This document shows, one piece after another, positions 54,921-63,989 of a stretch of 64,000 nt of DNA (its first letter is position 1; each line of letters starts with the position of its first letter). The position numbers and the translations under genes were made by a program. The stretch comes from Roseiarcus sp963782255 (GTDB lineage Bacteria; Pseudomonadota; Alphaproteobacteria; Rhizobiales; Beijerinckiaceae), in the NCBI GenBank assembly GCA_963782255.1, contig CAWAIS010000001.1, forward strand, positions 1,860,001-1,924,000, in the 5' to 3' direction. Under the pieces are notes generated by a model. It made no database searches and had not been told where the DNA came from. It saw only the letters and a program-made list of their open reading frames with translations.

Positions 54921-56563
54921 CAGACCGTGCGGAAACTGCTTGCGCCCACGGCTTTGCGCACTCGGGCGGCGACGGACGGGGGTTTCGACTTTTTTCGGGT
55001 GCGACAAGGCCTGTGTCGATCCTGTGGCCGCCCATGTCGGCTCTTTAGGCGCGGATTGGGTACGCCGCTCACCCCCGAACCGCCGCTACCATCGGCTCGA
55101 CGCCGATGACATTGAGGGCGCGGCGCAAGTTGTAGACGAGCGCGGTCAGGCTAAACTCGGCGCGCACGTTTTCGAGGCTGCGCATCAGGAACGCGCCCTG
55201 ATACATCCATTGCTTGATGCTGCCGAAGGGATGCTCGACGACCTCGCGGCGACGGTCGAGAATGTGCGGCCTCGCTTTGAGGCGTTCGGCCATGCGATCG
55301 AGCACGTCCTCATTTTCGAGACGGGACACCGAGCGAACGTCGTTTGTGCATCGCGCGCGCAGCGGACAAACGCGACAGGCCTTCGGGGCGCCGTAATCGA
55401 TCTTCTCGAGATCGCGCAGCCGGCCGCGGCGGATCGGCGTCAGCAACTGCCCGGCCGGGCAGACGTAGGCGTCGCGCCCAGCATCGTATCGGAACTCGTC
55501 CTTGCGGAAGAAACCCTTGCGCACCGACGATCCTCGTTGAGGCTTGGGGACATGAGGAATGCAGCCGGCCTTCTCGCAGGCCTCGATGTCCTCGACTTTG
55601 AAGTAGCCACGATCGGCGACGACGTCGATCGTTTCGACCCCGAGAATTTCGCGGGCCGGCTCGGCGGTCTGCGTCAGCAGTCCCATGTCGACGACCTGGT
55701 TGGTCACTGCCTGCTCGACGATCATCTTGTTCTTCGCGTCGACCGCGACCTGCGCGTTGTAGCCCACACCGATCTTCGTATGCGCGGCCATGGCGCGGCT
55801 GTCGGGATCGGTCAGCGAGATCTGGTCCTCGCCGGTCCGGTCAAGCTGGGCCAGCATCGCCTCGTAACGGCCGCGCTTCTTGCGCAAGGCCTCGATCTTC
55901 TCGGCGAGATTTTTCGTGCGCGCCCCACCGGCCGACGCGCCGTCTTCGATGTCGCTCGCGTCGAGCCGCGCGAGATAATCGTTCAGCCTCTCATCGGCGG
56001 CGCGGATGAACTCGCGCAACGAAGTGCGGGTGAAGTTGCGATCCTTGTTGTTGACCGCCTTGATGCGAGTTCCATCGACGGCGAGCAACTCGCGGCCGTA
56101 AAGGTCGAGCCGTCGACACAGCAGGACGAACTGACGAAACACGGCGCGGAACGCCGCGCGATTGTCGCGTCGAAAGTCGGCGATGGTCTTGAAGTCGGGC
56201 CTGAGGCTGCGCAGAAGCCAGATGACCTCGATGTTGCGATGGGCTTCGCGCTCCAGCCGCCGGCTCGATCGGACCCGGTTCAGATAGCCGTAGATATAGA
56301 GCTTCAACAGGTCGCCGGGCGCATACCCCGGACGCCCCGTCGCCTTCGCCGTCACTCGCGCGAACCCCGCCGCCGCGAGGTCCAGCCCGTCAACGAAGGC
56401 GTCGATGAACCGAACCGGATTTCCAGCGTCCACGTAATCGTCCACCGCCTCCGGCAGCAACAGGAGCTGGTCGCGCTCGAATCCGGCAATGTGAGTCATG
56501 CGCGATTCTAGCCCGCGCGCCGATTCGAAGGAATCCGCTCACGCCAACTCTTCGCACGGTCTG
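54921..56563 (-). mobile_element. IS1182-family insertion sequence with CCCA target duplication
   Basis: The terminal inverted repeats begin CAGACCGTGCG at 54921 and are mirrored as CGCACGGTCTG ending at 56563. The flanks 54917-54920 and 56564-56567 both read CCCA, a 4-bp target duplication. The element is about 1643 bp and contains one intact transposase gene. It inserted just downstream of the stop of the split isomerase gene. Confidence 0.75.
55069..56499 (-). CDS. IS1182-family transposase, intact
   Basis: This 476-residue protein begins MTHIAGFERDQLLLLPEAVD and carries the DUF772 N-terminal domain (PRFIDAFVDGLDLAA-like PVRFIDAFVDGLDLAAAGF, GRPGYAPGDLLKLYIYGYLN) and a DDE domain: D in LLAVDGTRIKAV, D in DVVADRGYFKVEDIE and E in HPFGSIKQWMYQGAF preceded by VVE. 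A Cys cluster (CRVCPLRARCTND) precedes the last motif, as in IS1182 relatives. Complete and probably active. Confidence 0.88.
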   Translation of the reverse strand: MTHIAGFERDQLLLLPEAVDDYVDAGNPVRFIDAFVDGLDLAAAGFARVTAKATGRPGYAPGDLLKLYIYGYLNRVRSSRRLEREAHRNIEVIWLLRSLRPDFKTIADFRRDNRAAFRAVFRQFVLLCRRLDLYGRELLAVDGTRIKAVNNKDRNFTRTSLREFIRAADERLNDYLARLDASDIEDGASAGGARTKNLAEKIEALRKKRGRYEAMLAQLDRTGEDQISLTDPDSRAMAAHTKIGVGYNAQVAVDAKNKMIVEQAVTNQVVDMGLLTQTAEPAREILGVETIDVVADRGYFKVEDIEACEKAGCIPHVPKPQRGSSVRKGFFRKDEFRYDAGRDAYVCPAGQLLTPIRRGRLRDLEKIDYGAPKACRVCPLRARCTNDVRSVSRLENEDVLDRMAERLKARPHILDRRREVVEHPFGSIKQWMYQGAFLMRSLENVRAEFSLTALVYNLRRALNVIGVEPMVAAVRG

Positions 56564-56652
56564 CCCATTTTAAGCGCGACTGCGCGCCGACCAGTCGAGT
56601 CCCCGCTCGAGGCGGTCGTTTCCCCAAAAGACTTCGCCGTCCTCAGTCACTA

Positions 56653-57928
56653 GTTCGTCGTTTCCAAAGTTCGAATCATATCAAGCGGCGTTGTCGAGTT
56701 TATAGGACCAAGTATGGACGACAGGGTGTCGGTTGAACTCGTCCATTGCGGCGATGATGCGCTCCTTGAGTTCCTGTTTCGATGCGACTCGGATGTGGCG
56801 CAGGACGGAGCGGGCAAGCTTGGAAAAGAAGCCCTCGACGAGATTGAGCCAGGAGCCGTGCTTGGGCGTGAAAGTGAATTCGAAGCGGCCGGCGGGCTGC
56901 TCGGCGAGCCAAGCTTTGGTTTCCCTTGGAAATGTGCGCGGAATGATTGTCGAGGATCAGCTTGATCGCCGTGTGGGCTGGATAGGCGGCGTCGAGAAGC
57001 TGGAGAAATTCGATGAATTCGCGGCTGCGGTGGCGATCCTTGACCAGAGCGTGAACCGCGCCGGTGAGCAGGTCGATGCCGGCCAGCAAGCTGACCGTGC
57101 CGTGGCGTTTATATTCATGATCGCGCGCGAAGGTCGCGTGCGCGCCGGGCTCGGGCGGCAGATCCGGGGCGGTCGTGGCGATCGCCTGGATGCCGGGTTT
57201 TTCGTCATAGGAGACGATCGCCACCGCGTCGCTCGGCTTCTTCTTCGATGCGGCCGCGGTCTCTTTAATGATCTTGACCTCGCGGTAGACGCACAGAACT
57301 TCCGCCATCTTGGCTTTGAACTCGGGGTCGCGGCGTTCCAGGTAGTAGCGCACCTTGTGCGGCTTGACCTCTTGCATTGAGTATCTTGCACAAAGTGCCC
57401 TGAACCAGCTTGCCAAGGCAGGCGTGCCCTTCGGCTGGTCCGTGCTCGCGCGCGTGACGAGCCAGAAGCCGCGTCGTCCACAATTCGTGCGGATAGCCCA
57501 AGTCCTTCGCCTTGCGGCAGGCCAGAGAGACCAGCCACGTCCTGGCCTCGGCAGTGATCGTCGGCTCCTTGCCCGGCCGGGGACGATCGTCGAGCGCCGC
57601 CATTGGACCATAGGCCAGCGCCCGCTCAACGCAGCGCTGGACCGTCTGATGATGCACCCCCAAAGCTTGACCCACCGCAAAGAACGAGGGGTCTTTCCGG
57701 TAAGCCAACAGCATTCGCGCTCGCTCGACCCGGCTCGCCGGCTCCGTTCGCGAGCGTGCTATCGAAACAAGCCTCGCCAAATCCTCTTCTTCGATCGACA
57801 ACTCAATCGCTCGTCGCCGTGCCGTCATGATCTTCGAATCTCGTCTCGCGAATCAAAAGATCAGCCTACAGGCCGGCAAAGACCAAATGAATCCCTCACA
57901 AAAGATCGGTTTCATCGAATCGATGAAC
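56653..57928 (-). mobile_element. IS630-family element, copy 1 (degenerate)
   Basis: It begins GTTCGTCGTTTCC after TA 56651-56652 and ends CGATTCGATGAAC-type at 57928 before TA 57929-57930, with terminal inverted repeats reading GTTCRTCGWTTC. Length 1276 bp. It is nearly identical to copy 2 but differs by one added T near 56926 and two missing bases near 57375, both in the transposase. Confidence 0.85.
56700..57828 (-). pseudogene. IS630-family transposase, two frameshifts
   Basis: This copy matches the intact transposase at 57959-59107 across its length. Two small indels, an extra T near 56926 and a two-base loss near 57375, put the N-terminal HTH part, the middle DDE part and the C-terminus in three frames. 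It is not expected to produce active transposase but may be mobilised in trans by copy 2. Confidence 0.88.
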
Positions 57929-57930
57929 TA

Positions 57931-59207
57931 GTTCGTCGTTTCCAAAGTTCGAATCATATCAAGCGGCGTTGTCGAGTTTATAGGACCAAGTATGGACGAC
58001 AGGGTGTCGGTTGAACTCGTCCATTGCGGCGATGATGCGCTCCTTGAGTTCCTGTTTCGATGCGACTCGGATGTGGCGCAGGACGGAGCGGGCAAGCTTG
58101 GAAAAGAAGCCCTCGACGAGATTGAGCCAGGAGCCGTGCTTGGGCGTGAAAGTGAATTCGAAGCGGCCGGCGGGCTGCTCGGCGAGCCAAGCTTTGGTTT
58201 CCCTGGAAATGTGCGCGGAATGATTGTCGAGGATCAGCTTGATCGCCGTGTGGGCTGGATAGGCGGCGTCGAGAAGCTGGAGAAATTCGATGAATTCGCG
58301 GCTGCGGTGGCGATCCTTGACCAGAGCGTGAACCGCGCCGGTGAGCAGGTCGATGCCGGCCAGCAAGCTGACCGTGCCGTGGCGTTTATATTCATGATCG
58401 CGCGCGAAGGTCGCGTGCGCGCCGGGCTCGGGCGGCAGATCCGGGGCGGTCGTGGCGATCGCCTGGATGCCGGGTTTTTCGTCATAGGAGACGATCGCCA
58501 CCGCGTCGCTCGGCTTCTTCTTCGATGCGGCCGCGGTCTCTTTAATGATCTTGACCTCGCGGTAGACGCACAGAACTTCCGCCATCTTGGCTTTGAACTC
58601 GGGGTCGCGGCGTTCCAGGTAGTAGCGCACCTTGTGCGGCTTGACCTCTTGCTCATTGAGTATCTTGCACAAAGTGCCCTGAACCAGCTTGCCAAGGCAG
58701 GCGTGCCCTTCGGCTGGTCCGTGCTCGCGCGCGTGACGAGCCAGAAGCCGCGTCGTCCACAATTCGTGCGGATAGCCCAAGTCCTTCGCCTTGCGGCAGG
58801 CCAGAGAGACCAGCCACGTCCTGGCCTCGGCAGTGATCGTCGGCTCCTTGCCCGGCCGGGGACGATCGTCGAGCGCCGCCATTGGACCATAGGCCAGCGC
58901 CCGCTCAACGCAGCGCTGGACCGTCTGATGATGCACCCCCAAAGCTTGACCCACCGCAAAGAACGAGGGGTCTTTCCGGTAAGCCAACAGCATTCGCGCT
59001 CGCTCGACCCGGCTCGCCGGCTCCGTTCGCGAGCGTGCTATCGAAACAAGCCTCGCCAAATCCTCTTCTTCGATCGACAACTCAATCGCTCGTCGCCGTG
59101 CCGTCATGATCTTCGAATCTCGTCTCGCGAATCAAAAGATCAGCCTACAGGCCGGCAAAGACCAAATGAATCCCTCACAAAAGATCGGTTTCATCGAATC
59201 GATGAAC
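57931..59207 (-). mobile_element. IS630-family element, copy 2 (intact)
   Basis: It starts GTTCGTCGTTTCC immediately after the TA (57929-57930) that also bounds copy 1, and ends at 59207 before TA 59208-59209. Length 1277 bp. Both copies are in the same orientation and the two share one TA. Ends are inverted (GTTCRTCGWTTC). Confidence 0.88.
57959..59107 (-). CDS. IS630-family transposase, intact
   Basis: This 382-residue protein has an N-terminal HTH (ALGVHHQTVQRCVERALAYG) with the linker LDDRPRPGKEPTIT, and a DDE catalytic core: D in VAIVSYDEKPGIQAIATT, D in IKLILDNHSAHIS and E in HGSWLNLVEGFFSKLARSVL. The order and spacing match IS630/Tc1-mariner-type transposases that insert at TA. Complete, so probably functional. 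Confidence 0.92.
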   Translation of the reverse strand: MTARRRAIELSIEEEDLARLVSIARSRTEPASRVERARMLLAYRKDPSFFAVGQALGVHHQTVQRCVERALAYGPMAALDDRPRPGKEPTITAEARTWLVSLACRKAKDLGYPHELWTTRLLARHAREHGPAEGHACLGKLVQGTLCKILNEQEVKPHKVRYYLERRDPEFKAKMAEVLCVYREVKIIKETAAASKKKPSDAVAIVSYDEKPGIQAIATTAPDLPPEPGAHATFARDHEYKRHGTVSLLAGIDLLTGAVHALVKDRHRSREFIEFLQLLDAAYPAHTAIKLILDNHSAHISRETKAWLAEQPAGRFEFTFTPKHGSWLNLVEGFFSKLARSVLRHIRVASKQELKERIIAAMDEFNRHPVVHTWSYKLDNAA

Positions 59208-59781
59208 TAGGCACGGCGCCCCGATGACCCCAAGTTCGGTCGCGCGCGGTTTCAGCCTTGAGCAGGGTCTTGTTCGGCTCGCTCTCAGCTCGCTCCAACA
59301 CGGAGCCGTCGAGACCGAGTTTTGCGAGCAGCGCTTCGATGACGGCGCGGTCCGAAATCGCCGCCCCTTCCGCAAACTCGGCCGAGTAAACCTCACGGGA
59401 GAATTTCGCACGGCTCACGCCCTCGAGCGTGAGCGCCACGCGCGCCGTGAGGAGGCTGTTCTGCGGGAACGGCTGGGGACGCTTCAGTGGCAGTCCTTGC
59501 GCGTCGCAGATGCGCTCGAGGTCGCGCCACATGTAGCGACCCTTCGCGGGATAGATGTTGAACGGCGAATCGCGCCACCCTTGCGCAGCGAAAATCGGCC
59601 CGAGCAGAAACGGCCGCCACACGACCGCGACGCCTCGACTTTCCGCAAGCGCCTCGATGCGCATCGCGGCCGGGTAGGAGTAGGTGCTCGCAAATTCGTA
59701 CCAGAACTCCGCCGTCATCGCGCTCTCTTAGTCGCCGCGGCTATGATATGCGGGCGGGCGGCTGGAAAAGGCGCATGGCAA

Positions 59782-59809
59782 AGCCGCCCCACCGAACGAT
59801 GGGGCGGCT
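59782..59809 (-). terminator. Strong hairpin downstream of the small secreted protein gene
   Basis: AGCCGCCCCA (59782-59791) and TGGGGCGGCT (59800-59809) form a perfect 10-bp stem with an 8-nt loop. It lies 31 nt after the stop of the gene at 59841-60086 and also upstream of the split isomerase start at 59718. The U-run is weak (TTTG). Confidence 0.6.
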
Positions 59810-59840
59810 GCTTCGCGACTGAATTCTTGCGGGCGAAGAC

Positions 59841-60086
59841 TCAGCTCTTCGGAGCTTCGGCGGGAGCGGCCGGAGCCGGGGCGGACTCCATCGGCTTCTT
59901 CTTCGCCGTGTGCTTCTTGGCATGATGCTTCGCCTTCTCGGGCTTGGCGGGCGCCATCAACTCGGTGGAGGGCGCGGCGCCGGCGGCAGGCGCTGCGGGG
60001 GCGGTGGTGTCGGTCTGGGCGAGAGCGGCGAGGGGTGACAGAACGAGCGCGGCGCTGAGGCCGACCGCGGCGATCTTGTTCAACAT
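59841..60086 (-). CDS. Small secreted Ala/Pro/Lys-rich protein
   Basis: This 81-residue protein starts at ATG 60086 with a signal peptide (MLNKIAAVGLSAALVLSPLA, cleavage after ALA). The mature part is low complexity: Ala/Pro rich, then a Lys/His-rich segment (KPEKAKHHAKKHTAKKKP), then Ala/Pro rich. Such proteins are common in Hyphomicrobiales and of unknown function; the basic patch could bind DNA, polyanions or metal. Ends in a strong hairpin. Confidence 0.6.
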   Translation of the reverse strand: MLNKIAAVGLSAALVLSPLAALAQTDTTAPAAPAAGAAPSTELMAPAKPEKAKHHAKKHTAKKKPMESAPAPAAPAEAPKS

Positions 60087-60260
60087 GGGGATTTTTCTCC
60101 AATTCGAGCCTTGGGCTCGTTGTTGTGTGCACGGAAGTTTGGATGCGCCATCTCAGATGAATTGAAAATGAACGTGGAAATCGTCCGGAAAACTCTTGGG
60201 CTCCCTGGTCCGGGGCGGGTTTGACGACACCGGCGACGGTCCCGTAAGGACGCAGGCGCC

Positions 60261-61349
60261 ATGTCGCACAACACCTTCGGCCATCTTTTCCGCGTGACGA
60301 CCTTCGGCGAGAGCCATGGGCTCGGCATCGGCTGCGTGGTCGACGGCTGCCCGCCGAGAATTCCGCTCGAGGCGGCCGACCTCCAGGCGGAACTTGACCG
60401 GCGACGCCCCGGAACCTCGCGCTTCACCACTCAACGGCGCGAACCGGACGAAGCGCGCATCCTTTCCGGCGTGATGACGAACGACGAAGGCCGGCAGGTC
60501 ACGACCGGAACGCCGATCGCCGTCTTCATCGACAACGTCGACCAGCGCTCGAAGGATTACGGGGAGATCAAGGACAAGTACCGCCCGGGCCACGCCGATT
60601 ACGCCTATGACGCGAAATACGGCATCCGCGACTATCGCGGCGGCGGACGCTCGTCGGCGCGGGAGACGGCGGCGCGGGTCGCGGCCGGTGCGATCGCGCG
60701 AAAAGTCATTCCCGCCGTCAGCGTCCGCGGCGCGCTTATTCAAATGGGAAAGCTCAAGATCGACCGGGCGAACTGGGACTGGGAGGAAGTCGGCAGGAAT
60801 CCGTTCTTCTGCCCCGACGCGAAGGCCGCCGAGGGTTTCGCCGCCTATCTCGACGACATCCGCAAGACCGGTTCCTCGATCGGCGCGGTGCTCGAAGTCG
60901 TGACTGAGGGCGTTCCGGCCGGCTGGGGCGCGCCGGTCTATGGCAAGCTCGACGCGGAGATCGCGGCGGCGCTCATGAGCGTCAACGCCGTCAAGGGCGT
61001 CGAGATCGGCGACGGCTTCGCGTCCGCCGAGCTTTCGGGCGAGGAGAACGCCGACGAAATGCGGCCCGGCAACGACGGCCGCCCGCGCTTTCTCTCCAAC
61101 CATGCCGGCGGGATCCTCGGCGGCATCTCGACCGGGCAGCAGATCGTAGCCCGTTTCGCGGTCAAGCCGACGTCGTCGATCCTGACGCCGCGCCGCACCG
61201 TCACGCGGACGATGGAAGAGGCGGAGATCGTCACCAAAGGGCGCCACGACCCGTGCGTCGGCATTCGCGCCGTGCCGATCGGCGAGGCCATGGTCGCCTG
61301 CGTGCTGGCGGACGCGTTTTTGAGGCACCGCGGGCAGGTGGGCGCGTGA
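60261..61349 (+). CDS. aroC: Chorismate synthase
   Basis: This 362-residue protein begins MSHNTFGHLFRVTTFGESHG and has VDGCPPRIPL, RRRPGTSRFTTQRREPDEARILSG-type stretch, YRGGGRSSARETAARVAAG and the C-terminal RHDPCVGIRAVPIGEAM. These are the signatures of the FMN-dependent enzyme that converts EPSP to chorismate. Full length. Its stop overlaps the GTG start of the next gene (GTGA at 61346). Confidence 0.97.
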   Translation: MSHNTFGHLFRVTTFGESHGLGIGCVVDGCPPRIPLEAADLQAELDRRRPGTSRFTTQRREPDEARILSGVMTNDEGRQVTTGTPIAVFIDNVDQRSKDYGEIKDKYRPGHADYAYDAKYGIRDYRGGGRSSARETAARVAAGAIARKVIPAVSVRGALIQMGKLKIDRANWDWEEVGRNPFFCPDAKAAEGFAAYLDDIRKTGSSIGAVLEVVTEGVPAGWGAPVYGKLDAEIAAALMSVNAVKGVEIGDGFASAELSGEENADEMRPGNDGRPRFLSNHAGGILGGISTGQQIVARFAVKPTSSILTPRRTVTRTMEEAEIVTKGRHDPCVGIRAVPIGEAMVACVLADAFLRHRGQVGA

Positions 61350-62206
61350 AGACGATTGCGATTATCGGGAGCGCCGGAACGAACGCGCGCCTCTGGACCA
61401 CCGCCTTTCTCGCGGCAGGCTGGCGGGTGCGCAACCTCGTGCGCGACCCGAGCCGTGTCGCGCCGCGTGCGAATTTGATCGCGGTCGCCTTTGATTTCGA
61501 CGATCGGAGAACTCACCCGCCCGCGCTCGCGGGCGTCGACGTGCTGGCGCTCGTCACGCCGGCTCAGCCTGAGCAGGTCAACTGGGAAAGCGAGTTGATC
61601 GCCGTCGCGCGTCAAGGCGGCGTCGGCGGCGTCATCAAGCTCTCGGTGATCGGCGCCTACATGGCGGAGCCGATTTCGTTCTTCGCCCGCAACGCAGCGC
61701 AAACGGAAGAGGCGTTGCGCCGGTCCGGAGTTCCCCACATCGTGCTGCGCCCCAACGGATACATGCAGAACCTCATGCGGCAGCGGGCCTCGATCGAGGC
61801 GGGGAGCCTGGTCGAGCCGTTGGGCCCCATGGCCGCAAGCCATGTCGACGTGCACGACCTGGCCGACGTCGCAGTCGCGGTCGCGAGCGGACCCTTCGAT
61901 GGTCGCGCGCTGACCCTGACCGGGCCGGCGGCGTTGACGGGCGAAGAGATGGCGACGACCCTCTCGGACGTGTTGGGCCGGCCGGTCCGCTATGTCTTGC
62001 CGCCCCTTGAGCAATTCCGGGCGGCGTTGACCGAGCGCGGCATGCCGGCATGGCGAGTCGACGCCGTCATCGAGTTGCAGGAAGCAATACTGGCGGGACG
62101 CGCACCGCATCTGGCTCTCGTGACCGCCGACATCGAGGCGGCCACCGGACGGCCGCCGCGATCATTTGCGCAATTTGCACGGCGCGAGTTTGGCCCGTCC
62201 GCATGA
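61346..62206 (+). CDS. NmrA-like NAD(P)-binding protein
   Basis: This 286-residue protein starts at GTG 61346, overlapping the aroC stop by 4 nt. It has an atypical NAD(P) motif (IAIIGSAGTNARLWTTAFL), VDVLALVTPAQPEQVNWE, IKLSVIGAYMAEP, VLRPNGYMQNLMRQ and HVDVHDLADVAVAVA, matching NmrA/SDR-a5-like proteins. It may sense redox cofactors or act as a quinone-reductase-like enzyme. The coupling to aroC is notable but a functional link is unproven. Confidence 0.82.
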   Translation: MKTIAIIGSAGTNARLWTTAFLAAGWRVRNLVRDPSRVAPRANLIAVAFDFDDRRTHPPALAGVDVLALVTPAQPEQVNWESELIAVARQGGVGGVIKLSVIGAYMAEPISFFARNAAQTEEALRRSGVPHIVLRPNGYMQNLMRQRASIEAGSLVEPLGPMAASHVDVHDLADVAVAVASGPFDGRALTLTGPAALTGEEMATTLSDVLGRPVRYVLPPLEQFRAALTERGMPAWRVDAVIELQEAILAGRAPHLALVTADIEAATGRPPRSFAQFARREFGPSA

Positions 62207-62300
62207 GTCATCCGTTCAGCCGCTGCGCCGCCGCTCCTTTCACACGCGCGTCGCCCCGGCATAGTCTCATGCTTGCTTACTCAATCGGAGACGCAGGGTC

Positions 62301-63989
62301 ATGTCGGAACACGGGAGCGGAGTGACGCGGCGGGATGTGCTCGTCGGAGCGGCGAGCGGCCTTGCTTTGGCGGCGATCGAACCGGGCGGCGCGCTGGCCC
62401 AAGAGCCGACGGTCTCGGGCGTCGTGTTCGAGGACCGCGACGGCTCGGGGGCCGCGGGCCCGGCCAATCCGGGCGTCGCGGGCGCGCTCGTCTCGAACGG
62501 GCGCGACGTCGCAGTCACCGGCGCCGACGGACGCTATTCCCTGCTGCTGCCCGACGAAGCGACGATCTTCGTCGTCAAGCCCGCGGGCTTCATGCCGCCG
62601 GTCGATTCCATCACCCGCCTGCCGCGCTTCTACCGCCATCATCAGCCGATGGGCTCGCCCGCGTCGCTCAACCTGACCTTCGAGGGCATCGCGCCGACCG
62701 GGCCCATTCCCGCCTCGGTCGACTTCCCGCTCAAGCGCCAGGACGAGCCGAAGGCGTTCGACGTCGTCATGGTGACCGATCCGCAGCCGGAGAACGAGGC
62801 GGAAGTCGATTTCATCCGCGAGGACCTGATCGAGGCGCTCGGCGGAACCAACGCCAAGTTCGGCCTGACCGCCGGCGACATCATGTTCGACGATCTTTCG
62901 CTTTACCCCCGCCTGAACGCGATCATGGGCACGATAGGCCTGCCGTGGTGGAACATCGGCGGCAATCACGACCTCAATTTCGAGGCCCCGAGCCGCGGTT
63001 ATAGCCGCGAGACCTACAAGCGCGTCTTCGGCCCCAACTACTACGCGTTCTTCTATGGGCAGACGCTCTTTCTCATGCTCGACGACGTCGACTATCTCGG
63101 CCCTGACCCGACGAAGCCGCGCGGCTCGGGCAAGTACGAGGGACGGCTCGACGACGCGCAGCTCGAATTCGTGCGCAACGTGCTCGCGCATACGCCCGAG
63201 GACACGCTCGTCATCGCGGTCATGCACATCCCAATCCGGACCTATCTCGGCTCCGAGCCGTACCAGAACCTCGCCAACAAAGAGGCGCTGTTCAAGCTCA
63301 TCGAGGGGCGCAAATCGACCGTGAGCTTCGCCGGCCACACCCACACGACCGAGCATCATTACTTCGGCCCCGCCGATGGGTGGAACGGGGCCGAGCCGCA
63401 CCATCACCATGTCCTGACGGCGCTCTCGGGCTCCTGGTGGAGCGGCCCCTTCGATCATCGCGGCGTGGCCTCGGCCGACAGCCGAGACGGCACGCCGAAC
63501 GGCTTCCACATCCTCTCGGTCGATGGAACGAACTACACGACTCGCTTCGTCCCGGCCAAGGAGCCGAACGGCCGGCAGATGCGGCTCTCGCTCATGAGCC
63601 GCTTTCACGGAGTGAGCAAAGAGGCCGACCGCGAATTCCGCCAGGTGCGGATTCTGGGTTCGCCCGTGCCGCGCGCGTCGCTTTACGCGTCGACCCTGAT
63701 CGGCAACGTGTTCGACGGCGGCGACAAGACGAAGGTCGCGATGACGATCGGCGACCGCGAGCCCGTCGCGATGACGCGCGAGGCTCGCCCCGACCCGTTC
63801 GTGGAAGAAGTGTTCGCCCGGCACGAGCGAACCAAGAAATACTGGGTCAAGGCCGACAATTCCTCGCACATCTGGACCGCCCGCCTGCCCGCCGACCTGC
63901 CCCCCGGCGCTCATCGGCTCGTGGTCGAGGCGGTCGACGAATACGGCCGGACGCTGACGGGCCGCCTCGCGCTGGAGGTCACGGGGTAG
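62301..63989 (+). CDS. Tat-exported calcineurin-like phosphoesterase
   Basis: This 562-residue protein has a twin-arginine signal (VTRRDVLVGAASGLALAAI). An N-terminal beta-sandwich domain (residues 40-140, SGVVFEDRDGSGAAGPANPG) is followed by a metallophosphatase domain with VVMVTDPQPENE, TAGDIMFDD, IGGNHDLNF, VMHIPIRTYL and FAGHTHTTEHHYF, and a C-terminal beta domain. The first metal motif is DPQ rather than the usual DxH, an unusual substitution. The architecture resembles extracellular phosphatases of unknown substrate. Confidence 0.85.
   Translation: MSEHGSGVTRRDVLVGAASGLALAAIEPGGALAQEPTVSGVVFEDRDGSGAAGPANPGVAGALVSNGRDVAVTGADGRYSLLLPDEATIFVVKPAGFMPPVDSITRLPRFYRHHQPMGSPASLNLTFEGIAPTGPIPASVDFPLKRQDEPKAFDVVMVTDPQPENEAEVDFIREDLIEALGGTNAKFGLTAGDIMFDDLSLYPRLNAIMGTIGLPWWNIGGNHDLNFEAPSRGYSRETYKRVFGPNYYAFFYGQTLFLMLDDVDYLGPDPTKPRGSGKYEGRLDDAQLEFVRNVLAHTPEDTLVIAVMHIPIRTYLGSEPYQNLANKEALFKLIEGRKSTVSFAGHTHTTEHHYFGPADGWNGAEPHHHHVLTALSGSWWSGPFDHRGVASADSRDGTPNGFHILSVDGTNYTTRFVPAKEPNGRQMRLSLMSRFHGVSKEADREFRQVRILGSPVPRASLYASTLIGNVFDGGDKTKVAMTIGDREPVAMTREARPDPFVEEVFARHERTKKYWVKADNSSHIWTARLPADLPPGAHRLVVEAVDEYGRTLTGRLALEVTG

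Larger units (their letters stand above)
56570..59718 (-). pseudogene. 2-hydroxychromene-2-carboxylate isomerase-like gene split by two IS630 elements
   Basis: The 5' part runs from ATG 59718 to about 59208 and has the DsbA-like fold (FWYEFASTYSYPAAMRIE, PFLLGPIFAAQGWRDSPFN, YMWRDLERICDAQGLPLKRP). Its final readable stretch ELGVIGAPCL is shifted by one frame relative to the preceding LLKAETAR, with the change in a GC run near 59240. The 3' part lies on the other side of the IS pair at 56570-56652 and reads VTEDGEVFWGNDRLERGL and ends SRA-stop (TAA 56572-56570). Both meet at the TA target. Removing the IS DNA gives about 197 codons, normal for this DSBA-type family, which acts in aromatic degradation. 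Confidence 0.85.

Noticed and set aside
62277..63914. 545-residue minus-strand ORF
   Set aside because: Antisense shadow of the phosphoesterase gene, with no motifs.
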